Source: Nansenia antarctica (Eukaryota > Chordata > Actinopteri > Argentiniformes > Microstomatidae). From it: 64,000 bases of DNA. The translations under genes were made by a program, and so were the position numbers. The notes below the pieces were generated by a model. That model was not told the origin of the DNA. It did no database searches and saw only the letters and a program-made list of their open reading frames with translations. Shown here piece by piece: positions 1 through 9,980 of the stretch (position 1 is its first letter; every line of letters begins with the position of its first letter). The DNA lies in the NCBI GenBank assembly GCA_963989245.1, contig OZ022339.1:24171762-24235761 (forward strand), in the 5' to 3' direction.

Positions 1-611
1 GTTTTGCTCGGGTTAGAAACGACGCATCGAGGCTGTCCATAGGAAAACAACAGCGCATGCGTGTTGATCTGGATAAGAGCGGGACGAACGGGCAATTTTA
101 AATGTTTCTGATCAATCAACTACCACGTCTGTTGCTTCGATTGCGTATGTTACTTCGTTTACATAAAGGGCTGTGAGAACGCTATTCAGAGAAATTATTT
201 ATGCAACACTGTTGCAATCTCATCCACTTGCTCCGGGTCATGATTCAGACTTTCATGTGAGAACATGACCTTAAAGTTTTAACCGCACACACAACAGTTA
301 TGGAATGGCCACTGGCACCATCTGAGTGTCTCTCCCAGGCTTTTATCCTCCCTCCACCCTTGATTGAGGATTGAGCACAGGTGTGCCCAATCAGGCCGTC
401 ACCATGGCAATAGGCAGGGAGGAAGGACAATCACCTGGGAGAAACACAGGAAACAAACAGAACACACACACACACACAAACACACTACGGACATAACAAT
501 ATGATTATGTTACGGTTACATATCTATTGGGATATTGCTTCTTAGCTGTAAACATGCTTAGCTACTATATTTGTTGCTGTAATGTTATGTCTATAATTTA
601 ACATCACTTAA

Positions 612-1251
612 CCTCCCTCTTGTGTTCACGGTCAAATCTGACCGAATGACTTTGTTTGTAATCATAAATATTGTGTTTTTTATCCCATTGCCTCAAGACC
701 TTATGTTATCCTCCACCCTAGGCCCCTGAGCATATACACTTGATTGCATTGAATTGCATTGCATTTTGGGGGATTTATTGAACCGTGTCACACCTATGAT
801 GTTTCCGGTCAGAATTGACCGCCATAGGATAATTTTTACCGAAAGTAGCAAAGTTGGAAAATGAAAGATGAAAGTAGGCTACACAATGAAACACTGGCTT
901 GCCTGTATCAAATCAATACATCCCATGCATCAATGGAACGGGAAGAATCCCAGCTACAACACTAACTAAATAATTTCCATCCAGTACACACAGCCTACAT
1001 GGCAGGCATTTTTATAATACACAGTAATGTACAGTAAACACTAACTTTTAACTTGCTGCAAAATTATAATATTAAATTAACCCCTGGTGCCATTCTGCCA
1101 CCCCTTGATTCTACTTGCTTTGACTGTTCAAATTAGATGTCAACCATCAAAATTGGATAAGGGGTTCCAGAGATATCACTGTGCAAAACACACTGGTCAA
1201 TTTTGACCAAAAGTAGCAAAGTTGGAAAATGAAACAAATGGAAGAGGAAGG
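612..1251. mobile_element. piggyBac-like non-autonomous element (MITE)
   Basis: The segment is flanked on both sides by TTAA (608-611 and 1252-1255), the target duplication of piggyBac-type transposons. Its ends form short inverted repeats: the left end begins CCTCCCTCTT and the right end, reverse complemented, begins CCTTCCTCTT (9 of 10 match). Inside are repeated palindromic GGTCA-n-TGACC motifs, at about 631, 808 and 1197, and a repeated AAAGTAGCAAAGTTGGAAAATGA block near each end. No transposase ORF is present, so it could only have been mobilised by an enzyme supplied elsewhere. Confidence 0.7.
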
Positions 1252-1756
1252 TTAACTAGTTACACAATCCTTAGTATAAGTTCATAAACTTACACAATCA
1301 AAATGAATGGAATGCTGTTGTGACGTTGGAGGGAACAGCAAACAGCTGCAGTGCGCATGATCATAGAAATCTACGCTCATGATGACGTGACGAATACAAA
1401 AAAAAGTCTATCTCGTCCACACGTCACGTAGCCAGAGTTTTTCAAAATGTTAGTTTTCAGTTCGTGTGGACGATCGTGTGGACGAACCCCCCAAAACGAA
1501 TATAAAAATCCATGTTTATCAAAAAAACGTATTGGTGTGGACAGCTCCACTCTCCTCATAGGGAGAACCCCCTCCACCCCTGCCTCCTCAATGGAAGCAA
1601 TCTTATTTGCTAGATTTTGGATCCTACATTCAAATTGAGAAATCTTCCTCCAGCCCCCTCCTAAACTCCCAAAGGTTGAATCCAGGCTGACAGTTTCGTT
1701 CGTTGACCGGTGGTCCACCACCTACGGACCTTCCGGTTATGGCGAGGGGCTATGAG

Positions 1757-2160
1757 TAGGGTTGGGTACCGAAAACCGGTAACAATATGGTACCAGTACC
1801 TATACATCCGGTACCTACCGGACCGAATTGCAACAGAGATTTCGGTACCTCTCTCTCGCCCCCTGTAGGGCGAGGCTCAGCTCCCTCCACACACACTCTC
1901 TGACCTAGCTAATCTCAGACAAGCCATTCGTCTCTATTGTCAGTGCAATACAAGTCAAATAAAGGCCCACAATATAGTTTTAGTAATGGACGGACGTAGA
2001 CCCCAAACATCTGACAAGCAGGCTAAAATATCCACAATATCTAAATCTGGCGACAGTGGCAAGCCCATGGGCTCGTTGTATTGGTAACGTTAGTCCGCCA
2101 GTAGTCTCGCATAGCCAGACCTATCTCTCCACACGTTCTGTGCCAGCGCTGAAGATAATT
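1757..2160 (+). mobile_element. Possible hAT-type transposon left-end fragment
   Basis: The stretch beginning GGGTTGGGTACCGAAA, followed by several GGTACC palindromes, resembles the terminal region of teleost hAT elements. An ATG at 1987 opens a short frame of about 34 codons (MDGRRPQTSDKQAK...) that stops near 2090, consistent with a truncated transposase start. I see no matching right end or target duplication, so the assignment rests on resemblance only. Confidence 0.3.
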
Positions 2161-2840
2161 TTATTTTATAATCCTAACCCTATTATTTTAGTTTTTGTGT
2201 GAGTGTGAGCACGCGACGCAAGATAATTTTTGCAGGGTGAGATATCTGCAGATGAAAGTAAGCAAGTTGAAACAAACAATAATTATTATTATTTTTAACA
2301 TTAATAATAACAATATAATTGTGTAAGAGATTGAAGTTGGTTCAAATTGGACATTATAATTGTGACTAGAAAGTGTCTGACTATAGTTCCATGGTGTGAG
2401 TAGTGTCAAAGAACTGCCAAGCTAGCTAGCTAGCTCAGAGGTGATGAGATGAGCTAGCCTTCTTGTACACTTGCCAGCTTAAGAGTTAACTGGATGTACT
2501 TTATTCTTTTAGTTAAAGTGGACAATATTTCTTATTCTGCTAGAATTGGGCTTTATGGTAATACCATAATGTATATTTACAGTATATGGACAGTGGATTG
2601 AAGCATTGGAACAAACCGTCACTCCGGTTGTCTGTGTGAAATGTCTGTTTTTTATAGACATAATATAAGATAGACATAAGCTTTTTTTCATGTGAGAGGG
2701 TAAGGTCAAAATGACATGATCTGACTGCATTACACACAGCAACCCAATATTCAATTAGAAAATTGGTATAAATTGATATGGATTAATGTATACCTCTTAT
2801 TAGATTAAAAATACATAACTGATTAACATAATAATACATA

Positions 2841-2982
2841 ACAAGCTAGCTGTCTATGACCGAAAGACACATGTAAAATGTATGCTCCAGTCTCTCTCCC
2901 CGTTATGAGTGACTTAATTCATTTAGATAGGGTTAGACAAAACAAACACAACAAAATTGCACGCCACGTGCATTGGCCTTTA
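2841..2982. repeat. Dispersed repeat, internally deleted copy of the 8811-9150 repeat
   Basis: About 85 bp from AGCTGTCTATGACCGAAAGA to TTTAGATAG is repeated almost unchanged at 8813-8896. The following GCACGCC...GTGCATTGGCC block matches about 9131-9152. The pair brackets the Gypsy element. The left copy lacks roughly 230 bp present in the right copy. Confidence 0.55.
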
Positions 2983-3489
2983 CTGTTAAAACTCCTTCAT
3001 TCCTACAACAACATTATGCACAGTTTATAATAATAATAATTATTATTATTATTATTATGTTTTATTTGCCATGCAATAAACGTGTCAATCAATTGTTGGA
3101 ATTTGGTATTTTTTTGCTCTAGGCACAGTTTGACTGCTGTTTGGTCTTGAATGGAATGTGGCATTCTTATACATTTGCTGTATATTTCTGTTTGACTTTG
3201 CTCTTGAACTTTGAAAGGAATCCACATTTCCCTGTCTCCTCCTGCCCAGTAGCGTCAATCTGAGGCTCTGTGAGTGAGCCTGGAGCTGGTCTAGTTGACA
3301 GGGTGTCCATCACCTGGTGGACAGATTCACTGTCTCATCGTAAATCAGTGAAGAGCTATTGGACAGTGACAGCAGGCTCTTGTGGCTGGAGGCTCTGGTC
3401 AGGGCTTCGGTGTTGGAGGCGTCCTCCTCCATCCTCCATGATGAGGGACAGGGTATCTGCTAGCAGAATTGTGTCTTGAAAAGTAGTTC

Positions 3490-3960
3490 AGTTGATAAAT
3501 ACATTTTGTGAAAAATCAAGACCTAGTATTAAAACGTCTTATCACGATTTTATGAGGTCTTGAATTTTGTAGGTATTTTTCTGAATTAGACTCTGTCCAA
3601 AGAGTTTGAGTCCTAAAAACTTTTAGTAAAAGTTCGTGAATTTATTAGTTTTAATTAAAAACAAAGATGAACCGGAAATTCTTGTTGTATGATAGTGGTC
3701 TAGTCTATTGCAAACTAAAACTGTTAAGTTAAAGGTGTCACTGAGGTAAACGGTTACAGCTCGAAGTGGCTGTGAGGTCTGGAAAAATATTGACAAGGTC
3801 TTTAAAAAGTCTTAGAAAGGTATTGAAATTAACCTCAAGATTCCTGTATATACCCTGAGTAGGTAACATAGACACGGCTGTTCTAGTGTCAACTGTTACT
3901 TAGATCCAACTGTCACTTTCAAATTAACCTCAAGATTCCTGTATACCCTGGAGGGAGGGA
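3490..3960. repeat. AT-rich dispersed repeat with internal duplication
   Basis: A long AT-rich tract with repeated variants of 'aggtctt' and 'aaaagtctt'. The block AAATTAACCTCAAGATTCCT occurs twice (about 3827 and 3920). It resembles short teleost DNA-transposon derivatives, but no clean terminal repeats were found. It separates two coding-like fragments on the minus strand. Confidence 0.3.
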
Positions 3961-4065
3961 CTATCTGGGGAAGAAGCAAATGCTTCACCGACTCCTCCAC
4001 AAAGGCGTAGACCACCTCAGAGAGGTCGGGAGAGGTGCCGTCTTGGAGAATCACAGGGTCCATGT
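3950..4065 (-). pseudogene. Unrecognised coding-like fragment
   Basis: Read on the minus strand from an ATG at about 4063, this gives an open protein-like segment containing LSEVVYAFVEESVKHLLLPQ. Its amphipathic character looks like real coding sequence, but I do not recognise the family. A faintly similar pattern (HVIHAFVSDVKDVIQ) occurs in the minus-strand segment at 9618-9908. It may be a fragment of a multicopy teleost gene broken up by repeats. Confidence 0.25.
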
Positions 4066-4077
4066 TTTCTTTTTTTT

Positions 4078-4190
4078 ATTTAGCCTTTATTTAACCAGGG
4101 TCGGTCCCATTGAGATACAATGATCTCTTTTTCAAGGGAAGCCTGGCCAAGACAACAGCTTAAAAACATAACGTTTCAACAGTTAAAAAC
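4078..4190. repeat. Dispersed teleost repeat (LINE-tail-like)
   Basis: The stretch TTTATTTAACCAGGGTCGG...CCCATTGAGATACAATGATCTC...AAGGGAAGCCTGGCCAAGAC is a pattern repeated widely in fish genomes, often at non-LTR retroelement tails. It is followed by an A-rich region to about 4370. The family assignment is from memory of the motif, not from a search. Confidence 0.4.
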
Positions 4191-4590
4191 AAACAGCACA
4201 ATTACACAATAAAACAACACCAGATCAACAACAAAAAATAGACAAAATACAATTTGATCAGAGCAATAGGATAAAAAATAATGGGACTTCATATAAAATA
4301 TAAAACAGGAGCAAGAACGATATGAATAAATAGAATAAAATAATGGGATTTATATAAAACGGGCAAGAACGATACGAGGCTGATTCCAAGTTACTCACAA
4401 GGTTTTTAAATGTTCCAAGATAAATTAATCTTTCAAGTTCAAAGTTCATGCTCTGTAATGAATTCATGTGATCAGTTCGGAATGTGGCTGCAAGTTCACC
4501 AAGGACTTCTTTGTGACATCATCATAGTTGCTGGCCTGAGAGCAGGGCCGTGTTACAATAGGATATTTTAGTTCAGTAAAAGAAAAGGGA

Positions 4591-4784
4591 TGTTACAATA
4601 GGATTGTATTAAAACATAAGGTTTGTTTCCGCACGGACGAAGTGGAGTGTGACACAGCTATGTGGAGAGCTGGATGTAGAAGGTCAACACGGAGTTATAA
4701 TAAAAGTGTAAGCAACTTGAGAGAATGCTTTAATCGTCAATTCTGTTAGTCAGAGTACAGTATAGGACTAGGCAGAATTTAACA
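4591..4784 (+). repeat. 5' LTR of the Gypsy element
   Basis: It begins TGTTACAATAGG and ends ...AACA, giving the usual TG...CA termini. Its first 70 bases are identical to 8721-8790. It is followed directly by TGGTGACAGCGAGGTGG at 4785, which has the position and TGG start of a tRNA primer-binding site. A second TGTTACAATAGGAT lies 40 bp upstream at 4551-4564, separated by a purine-rich AAAAGAAAAGGGA, so the LTR could alternatively start at 4551. Confidence 0.7.
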
Positions 4785-4890
4785 TGGTGACAGCGAGGTG
4801 GACACGTTCCTGACGTGAGAAAACCGAACTTTGCTAAAGTGAGGAATAGCCTAGCATCGGAGCTAACTAGCTGGTTAGCAATAACGGCGG

Positions 4891-5688
4891 ATGGACAGAG
4901 GGGAAGAAGAAACTCCTGCAGATTCAGAAGTGATTCCAGTAAAAGCGGAAAAGATGGAAGGACTGAGACCTCCACAGACGCTATGCTTGGACTCTGGAAA
5001 CCTGGCGAAGACGTGGAAATCGTGGAAGGAGGAGTTTACACTCTACTTGGAACTTTCTATGCCAGATGCGACCGAAAATGTGAGTGTGAAGCTGTTCTAC
5101 TACCTCATTGGAGAGGCGGGTAGGGAGCTCTGTGAAACGTTGATGAGTGACAGCACTTCGGCTAGGAGGAAACTGTTGGACTTGATCACCGCATTTGATG
5201 AACACTGCAATCCCAAAGTGAACGAGACAGTAGAAAGATATCGTTTTTTCACAAGAAATCAAGGTCAGAAAGAAGGCATTGACTCGTATGTTACTGATCT
5301 CAAAGTGTTAGCCAGTACATGTAACTTTGGAGAAATAAAGGACTCGCTCATACGTGACAGAATAGTATGTGCTGGCAACGATGCAGGGCTGAAAGAGAGG
5401 CTGCTAAGAGAAGAGAAGTTAACACTGGAAAAATGTCTACACATGTGCAGGGCCACAGAGTTGTCTCGTGAAAATAGCAAAACCCTCTCAGGGAATAGCG
5501 TGGAAGTACACATGATGAAACAGGCAGAAAGGCAGGAGTTGGATACAGTGTCATGCAAGTTCTGTGGGATGACACATGAAAGGAGCAAGGCAAAATGTCC
5601 AGCCTACGGAAAGAGCTGCAAGAAATGTGGTAAAGAAAATCACTTTGCAGTTAAATGTAAATCCAAACTGGAGAAAGAGAAAAAATAG
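4891..5688 (+). CDS. gag: Gypsy Gag-like polyprotein
   Basis: A 265-residue structural polyprotein of the retrotransposon, expected to form the virus-like particle and bind the element's RNA. Residues about 40-190 match the retrotransposon Gag capsid pattern (WKSWKEEFTLYL, then a helix-rich region with QKEGIDSYVTDLKVLA). The C-terminal part holds a Cys-rich nucleocapsid with CKFCGMTH and a classical zinc knuckle CKKCGKENHFAVKC (C-x2-C-x4-H-x4-C), followed by a lysine-rich tail. It ends at a UAG in the same frame as pol. The start at 4891 is the first ATG of this frame after the primer-binding region; a slightly different start is possible. Confidence 0.82.
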   Translation: MDRGEEETPADSEVIPVKAEKMEGLRPPQTLCLDSGNLAKTWKSWKEEFTLYLELSMPDATENVSVKLFYYLIGEAGRELCETLMSDSTSARRKLLDLITAFDEHCNPKVNETVERYRFFTRNQGQKEGIDSYVTDLKVLASTCNFGEIKDSLIRDRIVCAGNDAGLKERLLREEKLTLEKCLHMCRATELSRENSKTLSGNSVEVHMMKQAERQELDTVSCKFCGMTHERSKAKCPAYGKSCKKCGKENHFAVKCKSKLEKEKK

Positions 5689-5706
5689 GACAAAAGAACA
5701 CGGAAA

Positions 5707-8700
5707 GTGCACCAGATGACTGACCAGGATAGTGAAGAGGAATATGAGGACGTCATGAGTATCACCACAAGAGGGAGACAGACTACTGAAGACCGAAATG
5801 ACAAGGCCAGGCACAGCCAGCTGTTTGCAGGAATGCTAGTAGGCAGAGAGCTTGTGAGGTTCCAGATAGATTGTGGGGCCACATGTAATGTTATCCCGAT
5901 TAACCTGCTTAATCCAGACACAAAGCTAGAAAGTACAAAGAAAGTGCTGGTGATGTACAACAAGTCCAAGCTGCACCCACTGGGAAAATGTAAGGTTAAG
6001 GTGAGGAACCCAAGAAACCATAAACTGTACCAGTTGGAGTTTGTAGTAGTAGAAGAGGACTGCAAATTGCCACTGCTTGGCAGGAAGGCGAGCGAAGCAA
6101 TGAAGCTGATAAAAGTGGAATACGAGAACATACTAGCCATCGACAGCATTGTGAGGGACGAAACAACACCTGAGAGAGAACTGACTATGGAACAAATAAA
6201 GAGGGAGTATGGAGATGTGTTCACAGGCGACGGCTGCCTGGACGGAGAGTATCGAATCGAGATCGACAAGAGGGTGGAGCCAGTTAAACTCCCCAAACGA
6301 CGAGTTCCGGTGGCTATGATGACATCACTCAAGGGAGAGTTGAGAGATCTACAAGAGAGAGAGATCATCACTCCTGTGGAAAAGAGCACAGATTGGATTA
6401 GTAGTTTGGTTACGGTGCAGAAGCCGAATGGAAAGACAAGAGTGTGCATAGACCCGCGACCACTCAACAAGGCACTGAAGCGCAGCCATTTTCCCCTGCC
6501 CACCATAGAAGATGTTCTCCCAGACCTGTCGAGAGCAAAGGTGTTTACAGTCTGTGATGTCAAACATGGATTCTGGCATGTGAAACTGGAGGAGGAGTCG
6601 AGCTATCTGACAACGTTTGCCACACCATTTGGCAGATATAGGTGGCTCAGGATGCCAATGGGGATAAGTCCGGCTCCGGAGATATTCCAGCAGAAGCTGA
6701 CCCTGGCGCTGGAGGGACTGCCAGGCATATACATTATCGCAGACGATATCCTCATCACGGGAGAAGGGGACACACAAGAGATGGCTGACAAAGACCACGA
6801 CAGGAAACTGAGACAGTTCCTCACCAGATGCAGGGAGAGGAACATAAAACTGAATGCAGATAAGCTCAGATTGAGACAGCAAGAGGTACCATACATCGGA
6901 CACGTACTGACAGCAGAGGGGCTGAAAGTCGACGCTGAGAAGGTTCGAGCAGTGAGAGACATGCCGAGGCCCACAGACGTGAAAGGCATACAGAGACTAG
7001 TCGGCATGGTGAATTACCTGGCTAAGTTCTACCAACACCTATCAGACGACTGTGGGATACTGAGACAGCTCACCCATAGAGACAGCATATGGGAGTGGAC
7101 AGATGTGCAAGAGGAAGCATTCGGCAGGCTGAAGGACAAGATAGCCAAAGCGCCAGTACTCAAGTACTATGACCCCAAGCAGGAACTTACGCTGCAGTGT
7201 GACGCGTCAGAAACGGGACTCGGAGCAGCACTGACCCAAGGTGGAAAACCGGTGGCGTTTGCGAGCAGGGCGCTGACTCAGACAGAAAAGGGCTACGCCC
7301 AAATTGAAAAAGAATGTCTGGCCATCGTCTTTGGCGCAGAAAAATTCCATCAGTACACGTACGGCCGGAAAGTGACTGTACAGAGCGACCACAAGCCTCT
7401 GGAGAACATCGTCAGGAAGCCACTGCTGAGTGCACCCAAGCGACTGCAGAGGATGTTGCTGCGGCTTCAGTCATATGAGATAGAGGTGACATACGTTCCC
7501 GGACGTGACATGGTGCTCGCAGATACATTGAGCAGAGCGTACCTGCCTGAGAGCTCAGGCGCGGGGTCATTGGAAGCTGAGATAGAGACAGTTAATATGG
7601 TGGACTACGTACCAATCTCAGAGGCGAGACTCAGCACAATACGCTCTGCGACCCGAGACGATGACACCCTACAGAGGTTAAGTGAAATCATACTGAAGGG
7701 ATGGCCGAAGAATAAGAGAGACACACCGATAGATATCAGACATTATCACTCGGTGCAAGAGGAGCTGAGTGTTCAGGACGAAATCGTCTTCAGAGGAGAG
7801 AGAGTTGTGATTCCAGACACACTACAAAGCGACATCACTCGCCGCATACACTCTACTCACCTGGGAGTAGAGGGTTGTCTCAGACGGGCGAGAGAATACG
7901 TCTACTGGCCAGGAATGACCGAGCAGATCAGGACAGCCATATCCAAGTGTGACATCTGCAGAGCAATGGACACAAAGCAGCGGAAAGAGACACTGCACTC
8001 ACACAAGGTGCCGAGCAGGCCATGGGCCAAGGTGTGGACAGACTTGTTTACCCATAACAACATGGATTACCTACTGACGGTTGACTACTATTCTAACTTT
8101 TGGGAGGTCGACCATTTACCTGACACAAAATCGAGTACAGTGATAAGAAAGCTGAAGGCTCACTTTGCTCGTCAAGGGATCCCGGATGTCGTGGTTTCAG
8201 ATAATGGGCCACAGTACTCTTCCCATGAGTTCGATAGGTTCAGTCAGCTGTGGGGATTTCAACACCGGACGTCATCCCCTGGCTACCCTCAAAGCAACGG
8301 GAAAGCCGAGTCGGCGGTCAAAACGGCAAAGAGACTCATGATGAAAGCCAAGGTGGCAGGGGAGGACCCATACCTGGCAATGTTGGATCACCGCAACACT
8401 CCATCTCAAGGGCTAGATACAAGCCCAGCTCAGAGACTGATGTGTAGGAGGACCAGAACCCTGCTACCAACGAGGGATAGTCTTCTGCAGCAGGAGGTGA
8501 AACGCACAACGCCAGAGCAGATGAGACGAGGACAAATGAGACAAGCAAAGTACTACGACAGAACAGCCAGTGATTTGGACACGCTGAAAGCAGGAGAGCA
8601 TGTCAGAATTCAACCCTTCGAACCACACACAAGCTGGAGAAAGGCGACAGTGGTGCAGCCTGTGGACCACAGATCCTACAGAGTGGAGCTGGACACCGGA

Positions 8701-8742
8701 GCTGTCCTTCGACGGAATCCTGTTACAATAGGATTGTATTAA
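5707..8742 (+). CDS. pol: Gypsy Pol polyprotein (protease, RT, RNase H, integrase)
   Basis: About 1,010 residues carrying the enzymes for retrotransposition, in Ty3/Gypsy order. Protease: FQIDCGATCNVI with the catalytic Asp near residue 55 (DCG rather than the common DTG/DSG). Reverse transcriptase: roughly residues 190-370, with the catalytic IADDIL at about 344-348. RNase H: starts near CDASETGLGAAL (Asp at about 499). Integrase: an H-H-C-C zinc finger (H...H, CDIC) near 710-760, then the DDE triad at about D779, D832 and E868 (D-x35-E spacing), with VSDNGPQYSS and GYPQSNGKAES around the last two. The frame is the same as gag and opens immediately after the gag UAG; 5707 is a GTG and the first ATG is 5716. 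The last codons run into the 3' LTR. Confidence 0.88.
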   Translation: MHQMTDQDSEEEYEDVMSITTRGRQTTEDRNDKARHSQLFAGMLVGRELVRFQIDCGATCNVIPINLLNPDTKLESTKKVLVMYNKSKLHPLGKCKVKVRNPRNHKLYQLEFVVVEEDCKLPLLGRKASEAMKLIKVEYENILAIDSIVRDETTPERELTMEQIKREYGDVFTGDGCLDGEYRIEIDKRVEPVKLPKRRVPVAMMTSLKGELRDLQEREIITPVEKSTDWISSLVTVQKPNGKTRVCIDPRPLNKALKRSHFPLPTIEDVLPDLSRAKVFTVCDVKHGFWHVKLEEESSYLTTFATPFGRYRWLRMPMGISPAPEIFQQKLTLALEGLPGIYIIADDILITGEGDTQEMADKDHDRKLRQFLTRCRERNIKLNADKLRLRQQEVPYIGHVLTAEGLKVDAEKVRAVRDMPRPTDVKGIQRLVGMVNYLAKFYQHLSDDCGILRQLTHRDSIWEWTDVQEEAFGRLKDKIAKAPVLKYYDPKQELTLQCDASETGLGAALTQGGKPVAFASRALTQTEKGYAQIEKECLAIVFGAEKFHQYTYGRKVTVQSDHKPLENIVRKPLLSAPKRLQRMLLRLQSYEIEVTYVPGRDMVLADTLSRAYLPESSGAGSLEAEIETVNMVDYVPISEARLSTIRSATRDDDTLQRLSEIILKGWPKNKRDTPIDIRHYHSVQEELSVQDEIVFRGERVVIPDTLQSDITRRIHSTHLGVEGCLRRAREYVYWPGMTEQIRTAISKCDICRAMDTKQRKETLHSHKVPSRPWAKVWTDLFTHNNMDYLLTVDYYSNFWEVDHLPDTKSSTVIRKLKAHFARQGIPDVVVSDNGPQYSSHEFDRFSQLWGFQHRTSSPGYPQSNGKAESAVKTAKRLMMKAKVAGEDPYLAMLDHRNTPSQGLDTSPAQRLMCRRTRTLLPTRDSLLQQEVKRTTPEQMRRGQMRQAKYYDRTASDLDTLKAGEHVRIQPFEPHTSWRKATVVQPVDHRSYRVELDTGAVLRRNPVTIGLY

Positions 8743-8790
8743 AACATAAGGTTTGTTTCCGCACGGACGAAGTGGAGTGTGACACAGCTA
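8721..8790 (+). repeat. Truncated 3' LTR of the Gypsy element
   Basis: Identical to the first 70 bases of the 5' LTR and then abruptly different. The pol stop codon lies inside it. No polypurine tract precedes it (the upstream bases are TTCGACGGAATCC), unlike the purine-rich stretch upstream of the 5' LTR. Confidence 0.75.
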
Positions 8791-8810
8791 TTGTCAGTTG
8801 ATGCTCAGCA

Positions 8811-9150
8811 AGCTAGCTGTCTATGACCGAAAGACGCGTGTAAAATGATGCTCCAGTCTCTCTCCCGTTATGAGTGACTCAATTAATTTAGATAGACCAG
8901 TTGAAGTTTTCCCAATTGTCCCATTGTGATGCAATAATCCGTCGCACCACAAACTTTAAAAAAATGTGACAGTGCGACAAAAATCGTCCGTCGTGTGCTT
9001 TGTCCCATTCAAAACGAATGGAATCGAATTTTCGCGGTGCGATTAAAATTGGGGCTGTGTGCATTGGGATGAGATTTTCTCATAGACTTCAATTCAAACT
9101 TCAAAATCGAATTTTGTCCGGCGACAAAAATCGCACGCCGTGTGCATTGG
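8811..9150. repeat. Dispersed repeat, fuller copy
   Basis: Shares its first about 85 bp and its last about 25 bp with 2841-2982. The interior contains two related blocks, CGACAAAAATCGTCCGTCGTG (8976-8996) and CGACAAAAATCGCACGCCGTG (9122-9142), so it is itself built of repeats. It has no coding capacity. It resembles short non-autonomous DNA elements of fish. Confidence 0.45.
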
Positions 9151-9513
9151 CCTCTAGGCATTTAGGTGCCCTAGGTGAGAGTATGATTTGATGCCCCCCC
9201 TCCCCCCAAATTTTTGGGGCGCCACCACCAGTACTGCCTCATCACCACCCACACATTCAACAGTAAGCCACCTTCGAGAGAGGGCACGCACGTTAGTTGC
9301 GGGCAGGTGGGCGGGAGGTTGGGGGGAGGTTCGCAAGAGGCGAGTGTGACTAATCGCGAAACATAATAGAGACAGTAGGCTGAGACATATTTTCATAGAG
9401 ACATGAAAGTCATAGAGACATAAAACTATTTAAATGTTAACTATTAAAACAATTGTTTTGCCATTTGGCGCCCTAGGCGACCGCCTAGTTCGCCTATGCC
9501 TAGGACCGGCCCT
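9150..9513. mobile_element. Probable short DNA transposon with imperfect inverted ends
   Basis: The left part (TCTAGGCATTTAGGTGCCCTAGG) and the right part, reverse complemented (GGTCCTAGGCATAGGCG...CTAGGCGG), are related imperfect inverted repeats rich in CCTAGG. The interior is non-coding. The superfamily was not determined and no target duplication was identified. Confidence 0.35.
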
Positions 9514-9544
9514 GCCTGAGAGACACTACCAGACCTCAGGGATG

Positions 9545-9916
9545 TGGAGCTCTGACTACCAGCACTCTGAATGGAGGCAAGTTCCTCATCACTGATGTCT
9601 AGTAATTCCAGATTTGGTTACACTCCATTAGTGACCAACTCTCTTGTGACTAACCCAGCCAATCTCCTCTGCATATTCACAAACATTCTACGGGTAGCAG
9701 CAGAGAAGATTTTATTATCATTTGTAATAGACGCATCTAAACCGGTGGTCTGAATTACATCTTTAACGTCAGACACAAAAGCGTGGATGACGTGGGATGC
9801 CTCTGAGTCTACATCCCTAGGAGTGGGGGAGGTAGTCATTGCGGCGGCCATGTTGGCCTGGCCAGTGACATCACTAGAGGAGGGTGAACAAAATCCACAG
9901 AATCGCACCCACGGCC

Positions 9917-9980
<64 letters not shown>

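Larger units (their letters stand above)
4591..8790 (+). mobile_element. Ty3/Gypsy LTR retrotransposon, nearly complete
   Basis: The order is 5' LTR, primer binding site, gag, protease-RT-RNase H-integrase and the start of a 3' LTR. A 70-bp sequence at 4591-4660 recurs identically at 8721-8790, giving the LTR relationship, but the right copy then diverges, so the 3' LTR is truncated. Gag and pol are both long and open, interrupted only by one in-frame UAG at 5686-5688. The identity of the LTR segments and the intact pol suggest a relatively recent insertion. No envelope gene is present. Confidence 0.88.

Noticed and set aside
5640..6563. 307-residue minus-strand ORF opposite the Gypsy pol
   Set aside because: Shadow of pol; low-complexity Ser/Leu composition and no domain resemblance.
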